Source: Nymphaea colorata (taxonomy: Eukaryota; Streptophyta; Magnoliopsida; Nymphaeales; Nymphaeaceae). Taken from it: a stretch of 64,000 nucleotides of DNA. Both the position numbers and the translations under genes were made by a program. The notes under the pieces were generated by a model, which ran no database searches, had not been told where the DNA came from, and saw nothing but the letters and a program-made list of their open reading frames with translations. The stretch spans positions 28,060,808 through 28,124,807 of the forward strand of contig NC_045139.1 in the NCBI RefSeq assembly GCF_008831285.2. The letters are read 5' to 3'. Positions 24,334 to 36,848 of this stretch are shown here, one piece after another; within the stretch, counting starts at the first letter, position 1, and each line of letters begins with the position of its first letter.

Positions 24334-24623
24334 CTTTTCAACACACATACACATGCACACACATAGATAAAAAGCTAACCATTAATTTGACATTAGCCGT
24401 GGTGTAGGATTTATGATGACTTTAGCAATGATTTGTAAATTTTAACTATCTCAAAACAATAGGTCCAACACGCAGCAGTATAGACTTTTCAACACACACA
24501 CACATGCATCTCTCTTCTCTTCTCTTTGCTGTCCTGGAAAAGGATCTTATTCATTACTAATTTTTATCTAGCACGGTGTAAACTGCACTCGGACCATCGC
24601 CCCGACGGATATGGACATTGCTC

Positions 24624-27600
24624 TCAGGTACCTGGTACTGGTCGCTTATTCAACCTTTTCAATATGCTCTCCTTAAGGAACTTCCTCATAATCTTTCCTG
24701 ACGCCGACTTTGGAATCGTTTCTACAAAGTGTACCACTCTCACTCTTTTATAAGATGCAACGTTGGAAGCGACAAACTTCATTATGTCTTCCTCATTCTC
24801 CTTGGATTTTGGTGCCATCACAACACATGCTGCTGGTACTTCTCCTGCCTCTTCATCAGGAAGCCTAATGATCAAGAAGAGAGTTATGAACATTAATTTG
24901 ATGCCATCTTAGTAGCCACAAGAGTAATCTGGAAGTGGCTTCACCTCAAGATAAAAAAAAAGATCTTTTAAGTTTACAGGTTTAGGAAAATAAGCTACTC
25001 ACGGGATAACTGCAACGTCTTCCACTGAAGGATGAGAAAGAAGGATTGCTTCTAATTCCGCTGGCGCTACCTAAATACAAAAGCATGATCATTAATAGCG
25101 GTCTAGCAGCTCTTGTAAGCGGAGGATTCATTTTAGTTATGCAAGAGGGTTCATGGTTGACTTCATCTGCTGTGCCATTTCATGCTCGTGCAATAGAGAT
25201 TATCGAACTGGCCTTTTGATCTTAAATGTTCATGAACTTTTCTTTCTTCACCTCTAAGTGTGACTTGACAGATGAAAAATCATGAAAAAATGTGATATTA
25301 GCACCTTAGAAAATATTCTTTTGTATTCATCTACGTTTAAACAGCTATACTGCAAGAGAAAAAGTTCTATTTTCTCACTTTTTTTTCAGCCATTTTTTCT
25401 GCAAATCTCTTGCCCGTAAATGCACAAGGCGACGAAACATTTCTATTTTTAATTGCCACTCTTATATTCTGACTATAGTATATTAAACAATTATCAAACA
25501 TTTCAAGTCTCAATGTGAGGCATTGATAATGCAGCTCTGCCATGTACAAAGGAGATGGTGGATTTCTTCTCAAAATGATGAGGAATTTGTCGCGGTGAAG
25601 TGGGAGGATTGCTTTTGAAATAGTATAATTATTCTTTTCATAATTAATATTTGTTAACGTTTGTGGGAAAGAATAAAAGAATATAACTGTGGTACCTGGA
25701 AACCTTTGTATTTGATCATTTCCTTGACCCGATCAACAATGAAAATGTCTCCATCGTCATCTATATATCCGATATCACCAGTATGGAGCCATCCCTGCGA
25801 GTCAATAGTCTGCTCCGTTGCTTCCTTGTTCTTAAAGTAACCTTACATGTATATGGGAAGACGAAATAAGATCAGTAGCTTGTAGGTTCAAACTGAAGTG
25901 GTTGTAGTGGAAATGGTGATGATATAAACCTTTCATGACACATTTGCTTCTAACACATATCTCTCCCACTGTACTTTTGGGGAGAGACCTTCCTGTATCA
26001 GAATCTACAAATTTGACTTCCAAGTTGGGCAGTATGAACCCTACGGAGTTTCTCTTCGCATTTCCCCTTGCATGTGATGGACCGCAGTGGGTTAGAGTGA
26101 TGCAGCTATGCTCTGTCAGCCCGTATGCCTGCACAGTTCAAAAGGCTTTGGGTAAATTTGGCTGGATCTGGACTAGGTCCAACGAAACCTAGCTACAGCT
26201 AGACCACATCCAGGAGTGGAACAATTAGATCCAAACCCAATAATATTTACTTGTTTCTGTTTCCAAATGGCACCAATATCTTCTTCCAAATGCAATCAAA
26301 TATTTTCTCATGAAAATACAATTAAACCTCCGAGTTGGAAACGGTTTCAGAAGGAATTTTTATATTTCATGCATGCCACTAGAGAATGTGTGTTTGTTTC
26401 AAACTGCCCTTAACGAGAAGAAGACCTTAGGAGTTCTTTGGCAGTTGAAACACTTTATTAGTGTTGCAAAAATCTACCTCAAAATTTAAACAACTTTATG
26501 AAATACTAGAATTAAGCATTCATGAATTTGATTCATTGGACATTCACAAAGTGTTACATGAATACATTCCAAATGTTAGTCCCATATTCATAAACAAAAT
26601 ATAGTTTCATGAATTTGTTATAATATTTAAGATAGATTCATCATATACCCACAGAGCTGTCAAACAACCTCTTAGAAACCTTTGGCAATAAGAACACTGA
26701 CACACTTCCAAGCTGTATTTTATTGTTACATAAAGTTATCAATAGAGTAGTATCAAATATTGTATTAGTGTTTCATGAATGTGTCCCATGTATTAGTGTT
26801 TATTTTACCAGATGACCCCCAAGAATGGTGAAACCTTTTTATCAGGAGAAACATTTGTTGTCGTTTTAACACCCAACCCTTGAACAAAGGTCGGGCGTCC
26901 AACATTAAATCTGCCTCGCTTGACGCCATTCCATTTTCATAAGAAAAAGAGAAATTCACCATTGAAGAAATTAGCTTGTTTCTCATGAAAGCGGAGCCAA
27001 GTCAAGAACGCGACCGAAACGTTAACAAAACAAACACTCTCCGAGAGGATGACGTTAGATCGGCCGCTCCAGTGAGCAAAACCCAAAAAGTCTTTGTTTC
27101 TTACCTCTTGCACCTCGACTCCAGGAAACTTCTCCTCGAACGATCTGAGCAGCTCCGGAGCGAGTGGTGCCGCGGCGGTCATAATGGCCTTGAGCTTCAG
27201 CCGCTTCAGGTCAAACCCTTCGACCACCGGATTCTTCACCAACATGAGAATGACCGGCGGCACTATCGGCGCGAAGTTCACTTCGTACTCTATCAATGCG
27301 TTCAAGAAGGCCCTGAGATCAAATCTAGACATGGCCACCACCTTCCCTTTGTTTCGAATCGTCGCACAGCATATCCCCATTATCCCGTAGATATGGAAGA
27401 AGGGCATCAGGCCTAGCGTCGTATACTTCCCTATCAACTCCGCCGGCACGTCGAAAAGCGTCGAACACAGATTGGCCACGATATTCCGGTGGGTCAGCAT
27501 CACGCCCTTTGAAGTGCCGGTGGTTCCAGAGGAGTAGGGCAACGCACATAGATCGTCCGGCGTTACCATTTCTCCGTCATCAACGTCTAACATTTTACCG

Positions 27601-28157
27601 ATAAGGCTTCCTTGCGTCTTACTAGCATCGTGGATTTCATCACCACCACGGTTAAGAATGTCTTCATAGGAAAATGCACCAGCTGTGTCCTTGGCAGATT
27701 CGCCAATTATTACTTTCGGGATCTCCAGATGGGCAACTTTCTCGTAGTACGCATTGTTCGCGACGACAAGGCGCGCTTCAGAATCAGTTGCCTGCTTGAG
27801 GATTTCTGATGGATGGGCTGCGGGGTTTACCCCGGAGAAGACTCCGCCGGTGGACATGATGGCCAGGGCGATGGCGGGGTATTCCACTATGTTAGGGAGC
27901 GCCACTAGGACCACATCCCCCTTCTTGATGCTAAACGCCGACTTGAGAGCGCGTCGAAACGAGTTGATGTGGTGAACAAGCTGCGAGTATGTGTGTTGTT
28001 TCCCTGTCTGAGCCTCAACAATAGCGACATTATCTGCATAAAGGTGCCAATCTTGGAGGACAAATTCCGTCACGGTGAGGTTCTCCGGCACCGGGACTGC
28101 AGGAAATTGGCTCCTAAATATGTGCTCCTCCCCTTCTTTTTCCATTTGATTCTCCAT
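24624..28157 (-). CDS. ACOS5: ACOS5-like fatty acyl-CoA synthetase (4CL-like), five exons
   Basis: This adenylate-forming enzyme joins fatty acids to CoA. In the ACOS5 family it supplies medium- to long-chain acyl-CoA for sporopollenin in the anther tapetum. Exons are 28157-27105, 26128-25930, 25841-25696, 25070-25003 and 24864-24624, all with GT-AG introns in compatible phase. The product is 568 residues. The ATP/AMP box [11 protein letters not shown] is at 209-219, the conserved block [20 protein letters not shown] is at 253-272, AYGLTE is at 352-357, TGD is at 438-440, and the catalytic Lys of PKSASGK is at 546. The [17 protein letters not shown] junction and the C-terminal block follow ACOS5 rather than true 4-coumarate:CoA ligases. 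It lacks a C-terminal SKL-type peroxisomal signal. No break was seen. It is about 25 residues longer than the usual family member because of N-terminal, internal and C-terminal differences. Confidence 0.93.
25071..25695 (-). other. ACOS5-like intron 3
   Basis: The intron opens with GTACC after the codon for Gln in KGFQ and ends TTTAG before the VAPAEL exon. At 625 bp it and intron 1 (26129-27104, 976 bp) are the long introns, while introns 2 (25842-25929) and 4 (24865-25002) are short. No transposon was recognised in any of them. Confidence 0.85.
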
Positions 28158-28199
28158 TTGGATAGTCTAGGCCTGAACGGAAGTTTCTCCGGGAAGGGA

Positions 28200-28208
28200 G
28201 ATATAAAG
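28200..28208 (-). promoter_or_regulatory. Possible TATA box of the ACOS5-like gene
   Basis: On the minus strand CTTTATATCTCC lies 43-51 bp upstream of the chosen ATG, which would place the transcript start a few bases to a few tens of bases before the ATG. A second in-frame ATG lies four codons downstream. This is assigned by position and motif only. Confidence 0.35.
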
Positions 28209-29667
28209 CTTTTGTTGGGTTTTTCTTTGCTGTTTTTTTCCTTAATATGGATTGGTCATGAACCTTGCGTGAACTTGGATGTAGGTGAGTTCAGAGCGAG
28301 AGTTGGTGTCCAAATTTGCCATTTTTTTTTAGTTTGGAAAGTGTTGGATCACGCTTTTTCAATTGGATCATCCATGCGAGATGAAAATGAACATGCCAAT
28401 TTTTGTTTCGTGCCAAGTGAAATGTAATATGAATCGTGAGATGCATAGCCACATCATATTGTTTTCAGAAAAAAACTTGTACCGATGCTTTGGTAGTATT
28501 ACTTACAGGAAATCGTATGACATTAGCAAAAAAAATTTTAAATTTTCACAAATTCTAAAATCTTCCTTGCCAGCTTATTTGGCGTAATGTATATCATTAA
28601 TATTCGAGCATATATTTGTGATCATACATTTGTACGTAGACTTGCACGTTGGACCAGGGATTAAGCCAAAACAGACATTGGGCACTACATGGTTGTTTAA
28701 TTTTCATCCCTTGTTTTTTTGCCAGTTCTCATACCACAGTGGATAGCTGCAAATCTTCATATTCGTCATGATGGAAGACATGCTTCACTTAGCAGCAGGT
28801 CTACATCTTTTTGTATGGCAGAGCCAGCATGTTGAGCTGGTGTTTGCCAGAAAATGCATGCCAGTGCTGTCGGCCCCCTAGTTGTATCATACTTCCTATC
28901 GTTTGTTTTTTATAGATGCATGAACCTTTTATAATTGCTTAATGGCTATTGTATTGCATGTTGTAGTTGGACATTGCATTTACATATAAGTGTCTGCTTA
29001 AGGATCTTGATGTATATAACAAATCAAAATATATTCTACTTGACGTTTTTTGCCTTAGATCTTTGTACCTTAGCCACTTAATGCAGAAAATTTCCCTAAT
29101 GTGGATCCATGTGCACTCTATAGATGGTATGGAGGGGTTTTTTTTGCGCTGTTTTCCGGATCCAAACTGCATAGCTAGTTACCTTTTTTGTACTCGTGTA
29201 GAACTTGTCGAACTACTACTTTTTGCATTGTTACCTTCTCTTCTGCGACAATGAAGCCCCATAATCATTAATAAATTGCGTAAGTATATAAGTTGGTCTT
29301 GGAAAGCCAGGATTGTACTAGCTACATGTTATTGAATTCTGATTGACTGATTATTAGCTTCACTATCTTCAATTCATAGCAATTTTTTTCATAGTTTAGT
29401 CAAGGTTTTCTAGATGTGTCTTTTCTTGACACTGGTCATATTGAAAGTTCTTGTGCTTGAAGATAATAGATACAAACTTGTAGAACATCTTGCATAAGAG
29501 ACCTTCTCTTGTGATTCGCTATGAGATGCTTGTCTTATTGTTAAATTTGTATCCCCTACTTCATATCTTTATGATATAAAGCCATAGGTGATCCTAACAT
29601 TTCTTACATTTGTTCCTCATACTACCAAGCTCTACAACTCGTACTTGGGATTATAGAATGTACCATG
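28209..29667. other. Intergenic DNA upstream of the ACOS5-like gene
   Basis: No gene is recognised. Tapetum control elements are expected close to the start of the ACOS5-like gene, but none can be named from sequence. Confidence 0.45.
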
Positions 29668-30007
29668 GACATGGACATATGGTCTGCAAAGTGTGTTTTA
29701 GCTTAATTACTTCTGGTTAGGTTGGTTGGAGCTTGGAATCTTTTACTTCATTAATGAAAATCAATACATTTATACCCTTAACAAATTTGATATATGATAT
29801 TTCAATCATGGTAGCAATATTTTCTTTTTTGACATGGACATATGGTCTGCAAGGTGTGTTTTTGCTTAATTACTTCTGGTTAGGTTTGTTTGAGCTTGGA
29901 AGCTTTTTATTAATGGAAATCAATACATTTATACCCTTAACAAATTTGATATATGATATTTCAATCATTGTCACCATTGTTTGATGGTAGCTATATTTTC
30001 TTTTTTG
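29668..30007. repeat. Tandem duplication, unit about 163 bp
   Basis: Two head-to-tail copies start at 29668 and 29831 with GACATGGACATATGGTCTGC. They agree closely through CCCTTAACAAATTTGATATA and end with TATTTTCTTTTTTGA. The second copy has a short extra segment near 29970-29987. No coding sense was found. Confidence 0.9.
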
Positions 30008-30579
30008 ATGTTTTGGGTTTAATGTTGTGGCTATTGTATCTCAATACAATTGAATGCATGTTTAGGTGCCTGGCACGCAAAGTCTTGAGAAAATATTCTA
30101 TTGCATGACACCTAATTGTAGAGACCTTTGATTTCCATCGATCAAAGGACTCAATGGCAGAAGGCGTACTTTTCAATACTTTTTGATTTTTGTATATCCA
30201 TTAAAACTTTTAGAGGTCAATGTAGGACAAAAAGGACAGGATGTTTTGTCCACCACACTATTGTTCTATCCTTATGTTCAATATGTTCTTTGTCCACTAT
30301 TTTGATAGCTTTAGGAACGGAATGCTATGTCCCTTTTGTCTTTGTTTCCCATCTATCTGTTTTGCCCATTTTCTTCTTTTTGTCTTGCATACATTTTTTG
30401 TTATGTCGATCCTATTTATTCTATCTAGTGTTTATGTTTTTTATAGAGAGTTTTGTCCATTGTGTCTATTGTTTGATAACAAGGACACTTTGGTTTTTTG
30501 AGTTTGCTTGTTGTACCCATTGTTTTTAGAAATATCATACAAATCAAGCAAACATGCAAAACCTATTTCTGTATGTACT
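30008..30579. other. Intergenic DNA, no gene recognised
   Basis: This is T-rich DNA containing many TTTTGTCC and TTGTCCAT words in a loose pattern. The overlapping frames at 30128-30529 are made of this pattern and show no domain. Confidence 0.45.
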
Positions 30580-31092
30580 AGGGGTGGGCATCGGGCTGGG
30601 CAAGGCCGGTCCAGGTTGGCCCGTCGGGCCTGAAACCCAGGCCTGCGCCCAGCCCCATATCCCGGCTCGGGTCTGCCCGTCGGGCCCGAAACCCAGGCAC
30701 GGCCCGGCCCGGCCCGATGGGGGGAAGGGGGAAGAAGGAGAGGCGGAGGAGGTGGAGGGGGAAGGGGAAAGAAGGAGAGGTGGAGGTGGAGGCGGAGGGG
30801 GGGGGTGGTGGGGTGGAGGGGGAAGAAGGAGAGGAGGAGGAGGAGGATGGGAGACGCGAGGAGTAACGCGAGGAGGAGGATGGGGGACGGGAGGAGGAAG
30901 ATGGGGGATGAGAGGAGGAGGATGGGGGACGGGAGAAGAAGGAGGAGGAGGATGGGGGACGGGAGGAGGAGGAGGAGGAGGAGGGAGGAGGATGGCGGAC
31001 GGGCCGGACCGAGCCGCCACCGGGCTGCACCATTGGGCTCGGGCCGGGCCCGGGACCTGATTTTCCTGGCCCGGATCTGGGCCCGACTGGGA
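30580..31092. mobile_element. GC-rich low-complexity element (copy 2)
   Basis: It starts GGGTGGGCATCGGGCTGGG and ends with GGGCCCGGGACC...GGGCCCGACTGGG. The middle is a long GGAGGA/GGGGAC purine tract. It shares with the segment at 5025-5521 the opening GGGCATCGGGC, the GGCCCGGCCCGGCCCG block and a polypurine or polypyrimidine core, here with purines on the plus strand. Long frames on both strands come from the composition. The ends are less clearly inverted than in copy 1. Confidence 0.5.
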
Positions 31093-32177
31093 AGTTATAC
31101 CATTATCATGAACATTATACCATTATCATGAGCATGTTATATCAACACCACTATAAAATTTATAGTAAGCCCCCATTATTTCCAAATTAATACATTTGAT
31201 AACAAGATCCTATTAAAACAACACAATACATGAAACACCCATATAATAAAATCAACTCTTTTTGATAGATTCATATAACAAGAACATCATTAATATTGAA
31301 TGTTTAAACATTTATATAGTCAGCAGTATCAAATGAAACCACAAAATGTCAAAATCCAAATGGTTTAAAATGTTCAACATTGTGGCCCATTTGTTGAAGT
31401 ACATTGACATATATACAAAAGTTTAGCAAGACTAGTCCTACTATAAGCACACAAATAAATGTGAAACTCGCTAGCAACCAGACTTTTACCCCATGTATTT
31501 TATGGGCATATAGACTTGCCCTCAAAAACCAAGTACCACTTGGCATGAGGCATCACGTTTTTGCTCCAGCATTTTTGGAAATTAAAATGACATATAAATA
31601 ATTAGATTACCAACATGAAGTATTAAAATAGTCAAACAAAACTAAAAAATGATGTATAATTCAATAATGAAGTAAACTACAACAAACAACAAAAGATTCA
31701 ATACCTTGGATTGAAGTAATTGATTGAGATCCTACTTGTAAAACAAAGTTCAGGAGATCAACATTAGAACAAAATTAACATAAGAAAACTCTGTTATAAT
31801 AGCAGTTGACTAGGACAAATGTATAAAAACACTAACTGATGATTGAACTATTTTTCACCATGACTAGATCTACCATACAATAGGCTTCTATGGAACAAAT
31901 GGAAAAATAATTCAGTTCTACATTTATGTCATGGCCCCTAATAAGGTTGGACTTCTACTGGTAGTACCTACATACAAGCTAAGCAGATGGAGCTACTATG
32001 CTGTGGTAAGTAAGGGCCATCACCAAAATTAAGCAGCAAAGGGAAGGGAAGATTTTTGAAGGAATCAGGCGATAGGTCAGACCATGAATCTCTGGACAAA
32101 TTTTTCTTGTAATTTTCAAATAGAAACTGACATATATGAAGACTTGAAATGACCTTGGCAGGTTTATCCCAACCAGC

Positions 32178-32178
<1 letters not shown>

Positions 32179-32259
<81 letters not shown>
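32179..32259. repeat. (CT)n microsatellite
   Basis: About 40 CT units with two small interruptions. The Arg/Glu-rich frames seen on the other strand are translations of this tract. Confidence 0.95.
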
Positions 32260-32262
<3 letters not shown>

Positions 32263-35166
32263 ATTGCTTGACTCGCAAAAATTGTGACTAGGTCACTCAT
32301 AGGCCAACTCAAGTAATTCAAGAACTCAAGTAATTCAAGAATTAGTGACTAGTTGCTATAACATTAATTTATAACTTTTCAAGTGTCCACGATGCCAATC
32401 CTTACTCATGGGAGGCTGATCATGCCATTTTTTTGCAATAACTAATCTAGTTGATGGTATAAAATGTAAAATAAAGACTAATATTTTTTAAAGACCATTA
32501 TAACCATGCATAGTATATATTAAATATCATATTTTGGTATTCAAACGTCCATGCATGTTAGAAACTTATGGAGGTAGGCAAAGAATTAAGAAGGGTTGTG
32601 GGTGAGTCTTTTTAGTCGCCTTCTTCGCTACTGTCCTGCTACTTCAAGACACATGAAACCCTATGGCAGGATTGATGTACGGAGCTCCATTTTCTTCTGT
32701 AAATTACATTGATTCAGAGGAAGGAGGTTTGATTTGATCAAAACAGAAAGTAAGCAAACACCATGTGAGGCAATAATTACATAGTAGAATATGACCTACT
32801 ACCAGAATGCACCATATCCTTGACTTGGTGGGTCTGAACTCTCATTTGAGAATTTTCTACAGAGTAATAACTTAATGTATTGGTTGTCTTTCTATTCATC
32901 TCCGTTAGTTTATTGGTTATCTTTCTACTCATTCATGTTTTGATGTTACTTGCTTATAGCGAAACTTATATATGTATACACTAATACATGAGCGGTTTAA
33001 ACTGAGAATGTAAAAGAGTCACTAAATTTATTTCAGAACCACTTTTTTACATGAGATAATTGTGAATCATTTACACAGACCAAGTTATCTCTTGTTCTCA
33101 GATTTCAGTATCAAGAATGGTCACCTTTGTCTCTTGCTCCTGCAACAGAAAGGTGATTTTGTTGTTCTGTACTGAAGTTGTTCTCTTTTTTTTTGTGTTA
33201 GTGTGAGGGAGATGGAGTTTGTGTTTTGGTGGTAATGGAATCCTTGTTTTTCTAGTTTTTGGGACATCCTGATTGCATGGACTTAGCATGTTGATGCTGC
33301 CGGTGGCTTTAATAAGGTCAGATTAGTGTATAATTCTTATATTAGGATATCCACAAAAGAGGGAAAGCAATTGATTTGGCCCCTTGCATGCTCTTCAGTA
33401 TTCGCCCCATCTACGATGGACTGCTCTGAGCTTGACTATTAGTTTACTTTGATGAGGGTGATCCGCTACTACAACAAAAATATGAAACAACGATGCTCTC
33501 TTTATGTCTGAGCTCACTAGCTTTGACACCAAGAAGGCGTGCAAAGGCATTAGTGAAAACTGCATTGCTAATTCACTTTTTGAAGTGCACAGAGAGTTTG
33601 GATTTAAGAAAACTACCCTTACCAATGTAACAGTGGAATAAAAAAGATGGAACTGAGGCCCACACGACCACTACTACGGGGACAGCTAGACCAACCAAAC
33701 CTATAAAGGGCATTTGATTATTCTAGATTTGAAATCCATGATCTGATGTGGATCTGACTTGGCATGTTTTCAATCATATGGCAAAAGATCCATGGAAAAT
33801 CCATGGTTTAACAACTAAAGACCCTAGATCAGACCTAAGATCCACATTTAAGATCATGATCGTAACTTCCTTACAAAAAAAGTGGGATTCAAGATCGGAG
33901 GGGGTAGGGTTTGATATTAAATCTATGGTTCTCAAATGCTTTTTAAATCCAAGGCTATCAAATGCCCCCCAAGGTCCTAAAACCTTAATCATGGCGGCCA
34001 ATGAAACAAAAAAAGGATGGTTAGTAGGAGGAATTCATTTTGGGAGGAACAAGTTCACCTGAGCTATGTGAAGAGAAGGAAGTTTGTGGGCAGAGCTAGA
34101 AGTCACTTTTCCCGATCCATCCAGAGGTTCCCACTCTCGCCCATCATTGTTCCCAGCCCTGCTGTCTGCTCAGCACTATACATTTCTCTATTTTTTCCAA
34201 AAGGATATATATCTGGTTATAAACTCTTTTTCATTTCATCGTTTTTGAATAGTTTGATTAACGAACTATTTTGTCTATTTCTTCTCAAATCCATCTAAGC
34301 TTTCTGTTTCTCAATAGCAAGAAGTTGGAAAGTAATCAATAGTAGTAAATAGTAATGCTTTCAGATAGCTTGATATAGCAGTGCACTATAGTGCTGGAAA
34401 AAAAAAAAAGAAATCTTCTCTTTCTATCTAAAAGTTTTCCTAATAGTTGGGTTAAAGGACATAACCAATGTAGAGTTCTCCCCTCTGACAATGTTCTGCG
34501 ATGATGTCCCCTGGACAAAACGGAAGGGGCCACCATTCTCTTTCTCGCCGAAAGCATCTCCATCATTTCGATTAGGATAGACACTTTTCGTGAAGAGCTT
34601 GATGAAGCGAACAAGTTTTTGGGTGGAGAAGAAAGCGACTAGACTAATAAAGAAACTTACTCGAAGTGTCTTTGCTCTTACTGCTTGGCTCACTCAGTGC
34701 TTTGCTTTGCTTATTCGTTTCACTTCACTTCACTTCCTCCTTTTGGCTTCTGGCGATTGGTTCCTACCAAGGAGGCGATGGGTTAGGTGTGCATAAGCTT
34801 CGAGCTTTTTTATATATGCAATGTAGCTTCTGAGCAGGATCCACTAAGTGGGTAAGCCTGTTTGTTGCCAAAGCTCATGGAGTACCACACAGTGTTGTAC
34901 AGCGTCAGCACCTTGTTCATTCTTTAGGTCTCGATTTTCGGCATATTCATCGATTGCAAAATGAGTTGACTATGGTCATGTTTGGCTGCCTTTTTTTGTT
35001 CCCCAACATCATTTTTTATGAGTCAAATCCAAAAACCACCAGCAACGTTCGATAACACAACAATTTTTTATGTATGGAAACTTTACAAACACAACAATGG
35101 GATAAAGTGGTGTCACTACTTCAACTTGAACAAATATTGCTGCTTTCTTCGCATTGAAGCTTGACA

Positions 35167-35287
<121 letters not shown>

Positions 35288-36702
35288 CTTAATTTATATT
35301 GTAAAAGAATATCATTTATACAAAAATTATTATAATTTCCGTTACGTCACAACCAAAAAAAAATCACTAAGTATCACTTACTCCAAAAACAATATTGATA
35401 GATCCGACAATTAAAACCATAAAATCAGCTCCAATGGGACATGACTAATCTAGATCTGGACTTTCTTCCCAATATTGGGGTTTTATTGCTTTATCTCAAG
35501 TGTATCTGCTGTAGTACTGTTTGGCAGCTCGAACGCATTTTTAACATGTTGGTCAAGACAAATTTCTATGCTGGTCCTTTCTCTGCATGTGCATAACGGT
35601 CTAAAAGAACCGTTGTATACATTTATTTGGTACGTTGAACAAATTACCAATACTACATAATGATCTAAAATGACTGCTCAGTTGCTCTACCAATTATGCA
35701 ATTCATAAGTTGGAGTTCTTTGGAGCATCATAATTTGAAAATTTCAATGAACTGTAGCTAGTTTTGAATTCCTATACGCTTATAGGAGTCTATTTGTTTC
35801 ATAATCACTTCTAGTCATTTTGAGCATTTGTTGCAGCAATTTAAAGTGTCATAAAAGTTCATTTGCGTCATTTGCACTCACTGAATTACATGCCACAAAA
35901 TCTTCTAGTGATATCAAGGTCAGATTTGAAATACATCACTTTTAAGTTCATGTCAAGATATGCATATCCCTTCCAAAGAGTGTGAAATTTTCTCTCTGAA
36001 AAAAATCTCCCTTCCAATGCGGACCTTGGAAAAGTTCCGCTCTTCTTTTATCTTGCTTTTTTTCACTTTGCTACCCTTACTCTTTCATTGACAGGGCAAT
36101 TCCTTATGGTGTCCAAACATTCAGAAAGACGTAAAATAAGCGAAAATCCTCCAATCACCTTGCTTTCATGTTCTATTCTTATGCTCGACATCCTTATTCA
36201 TTAAGGCCAACAAACCTAAACACTACAATTCCCCTGAATCTCGTCACTTGAAATGGAAGCAATGAAAACAATAGGTGTGATCAACACACATTGGCATGTT
36301 GGTGTCATTTCTATTTCGTTTTTTAAAAATACGTTTAAGTATTAAATAAAATGAAAAAACATTTTTTTTTTTACAGTATGCGCTGATCAATAGGACTACT
36401 ACACTTGGCTAGTTTTGATAATACTGCTTTACCCAAATTTCCAATTGGGTGTTGCCGTTCTTGTAGAAAGAAACAATAGAATAGACCAGCTTATAAGCCA
36501 GTTTAGTTGGACGCAGTAATATAAATTCCTATGAATGGGAAGAACAAACTTCAAAGGATTGCATGATAGTTTGATAACAATCTACGCACGATCTAAGTGG
36601 ACCAGAGGACTTCAACTCCGAACCCTTGATCCGCATTATCACATCACGAATGGAGTTAAAACATTGGATCTGACCCAAATTTGGCTCCAACCCAAAGGTC
36701 AA

Positions 36703-36715
36703 AAACCCTAAACCC
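36703..36715 (+). promoter_or_regulatory. Telo-box (AAACCCTAAACCC) upstream of uS17m
   Basis: AAACCCTAA is the plant telo-box, known from promoters and 5' regions of ribosomal-protein and other translation genes. Here it lies about 135 bp upstream of the uS17m ATG. No partner site II motif (TGGGCC/T) was seen close by. Confidence 0.55.
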
Positions 36716-36768
36716 TTCAACTCCACGTCCTCCGATTTGGGGAATTCCCATTTTCCGAGCTGTCTTTC

Positions 36769-36848
36769 CTACATCTTCTGAAAGGCACCCCGAAGAAAGA
36801 GGGGGGAGATACATCTTCTGAAAGGCACCCTGAAGAAAGACGGGGGAG
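36769..36848 (+). repeat. 40-bp tandem duplication directly before the uS17m start codon
   Basis: The unit TACATCTTCTGAAAGGCACC through GGGGGAGA occurs twice in a row, at about 36770-36809 and 36810-36848, with two base differences. The second copy ends at the ATG, so the duplication lies in the presumed 5' untranslated region. Confidence 0.85.

Noticed and set aside
30544-31131. Overlapping Pro-, Gly- and Arg-rich frames of 108-168 codons
   Set aside because: They come from the GGA/CCT-rich tract in several frames at once, which indicates composition and not coding.
31968-32321. Arg/Glu repeat protein
   Set aside because: It is the (CT)n microsatellite read on the other strand.
33471-33490. 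CACTA-type transposon end (CTACTACAACAAAAA)
   Set aside because: Only one end-like word was found, with no matching inverted end or target duplication.
34080-34800. Possible mitochondrial DNA insertion
   Set aside because: The composition differs from the surroundings, but I could not match any mitochondrial gene. A BLASTN search against plant mitochondrial genomes would settle it.
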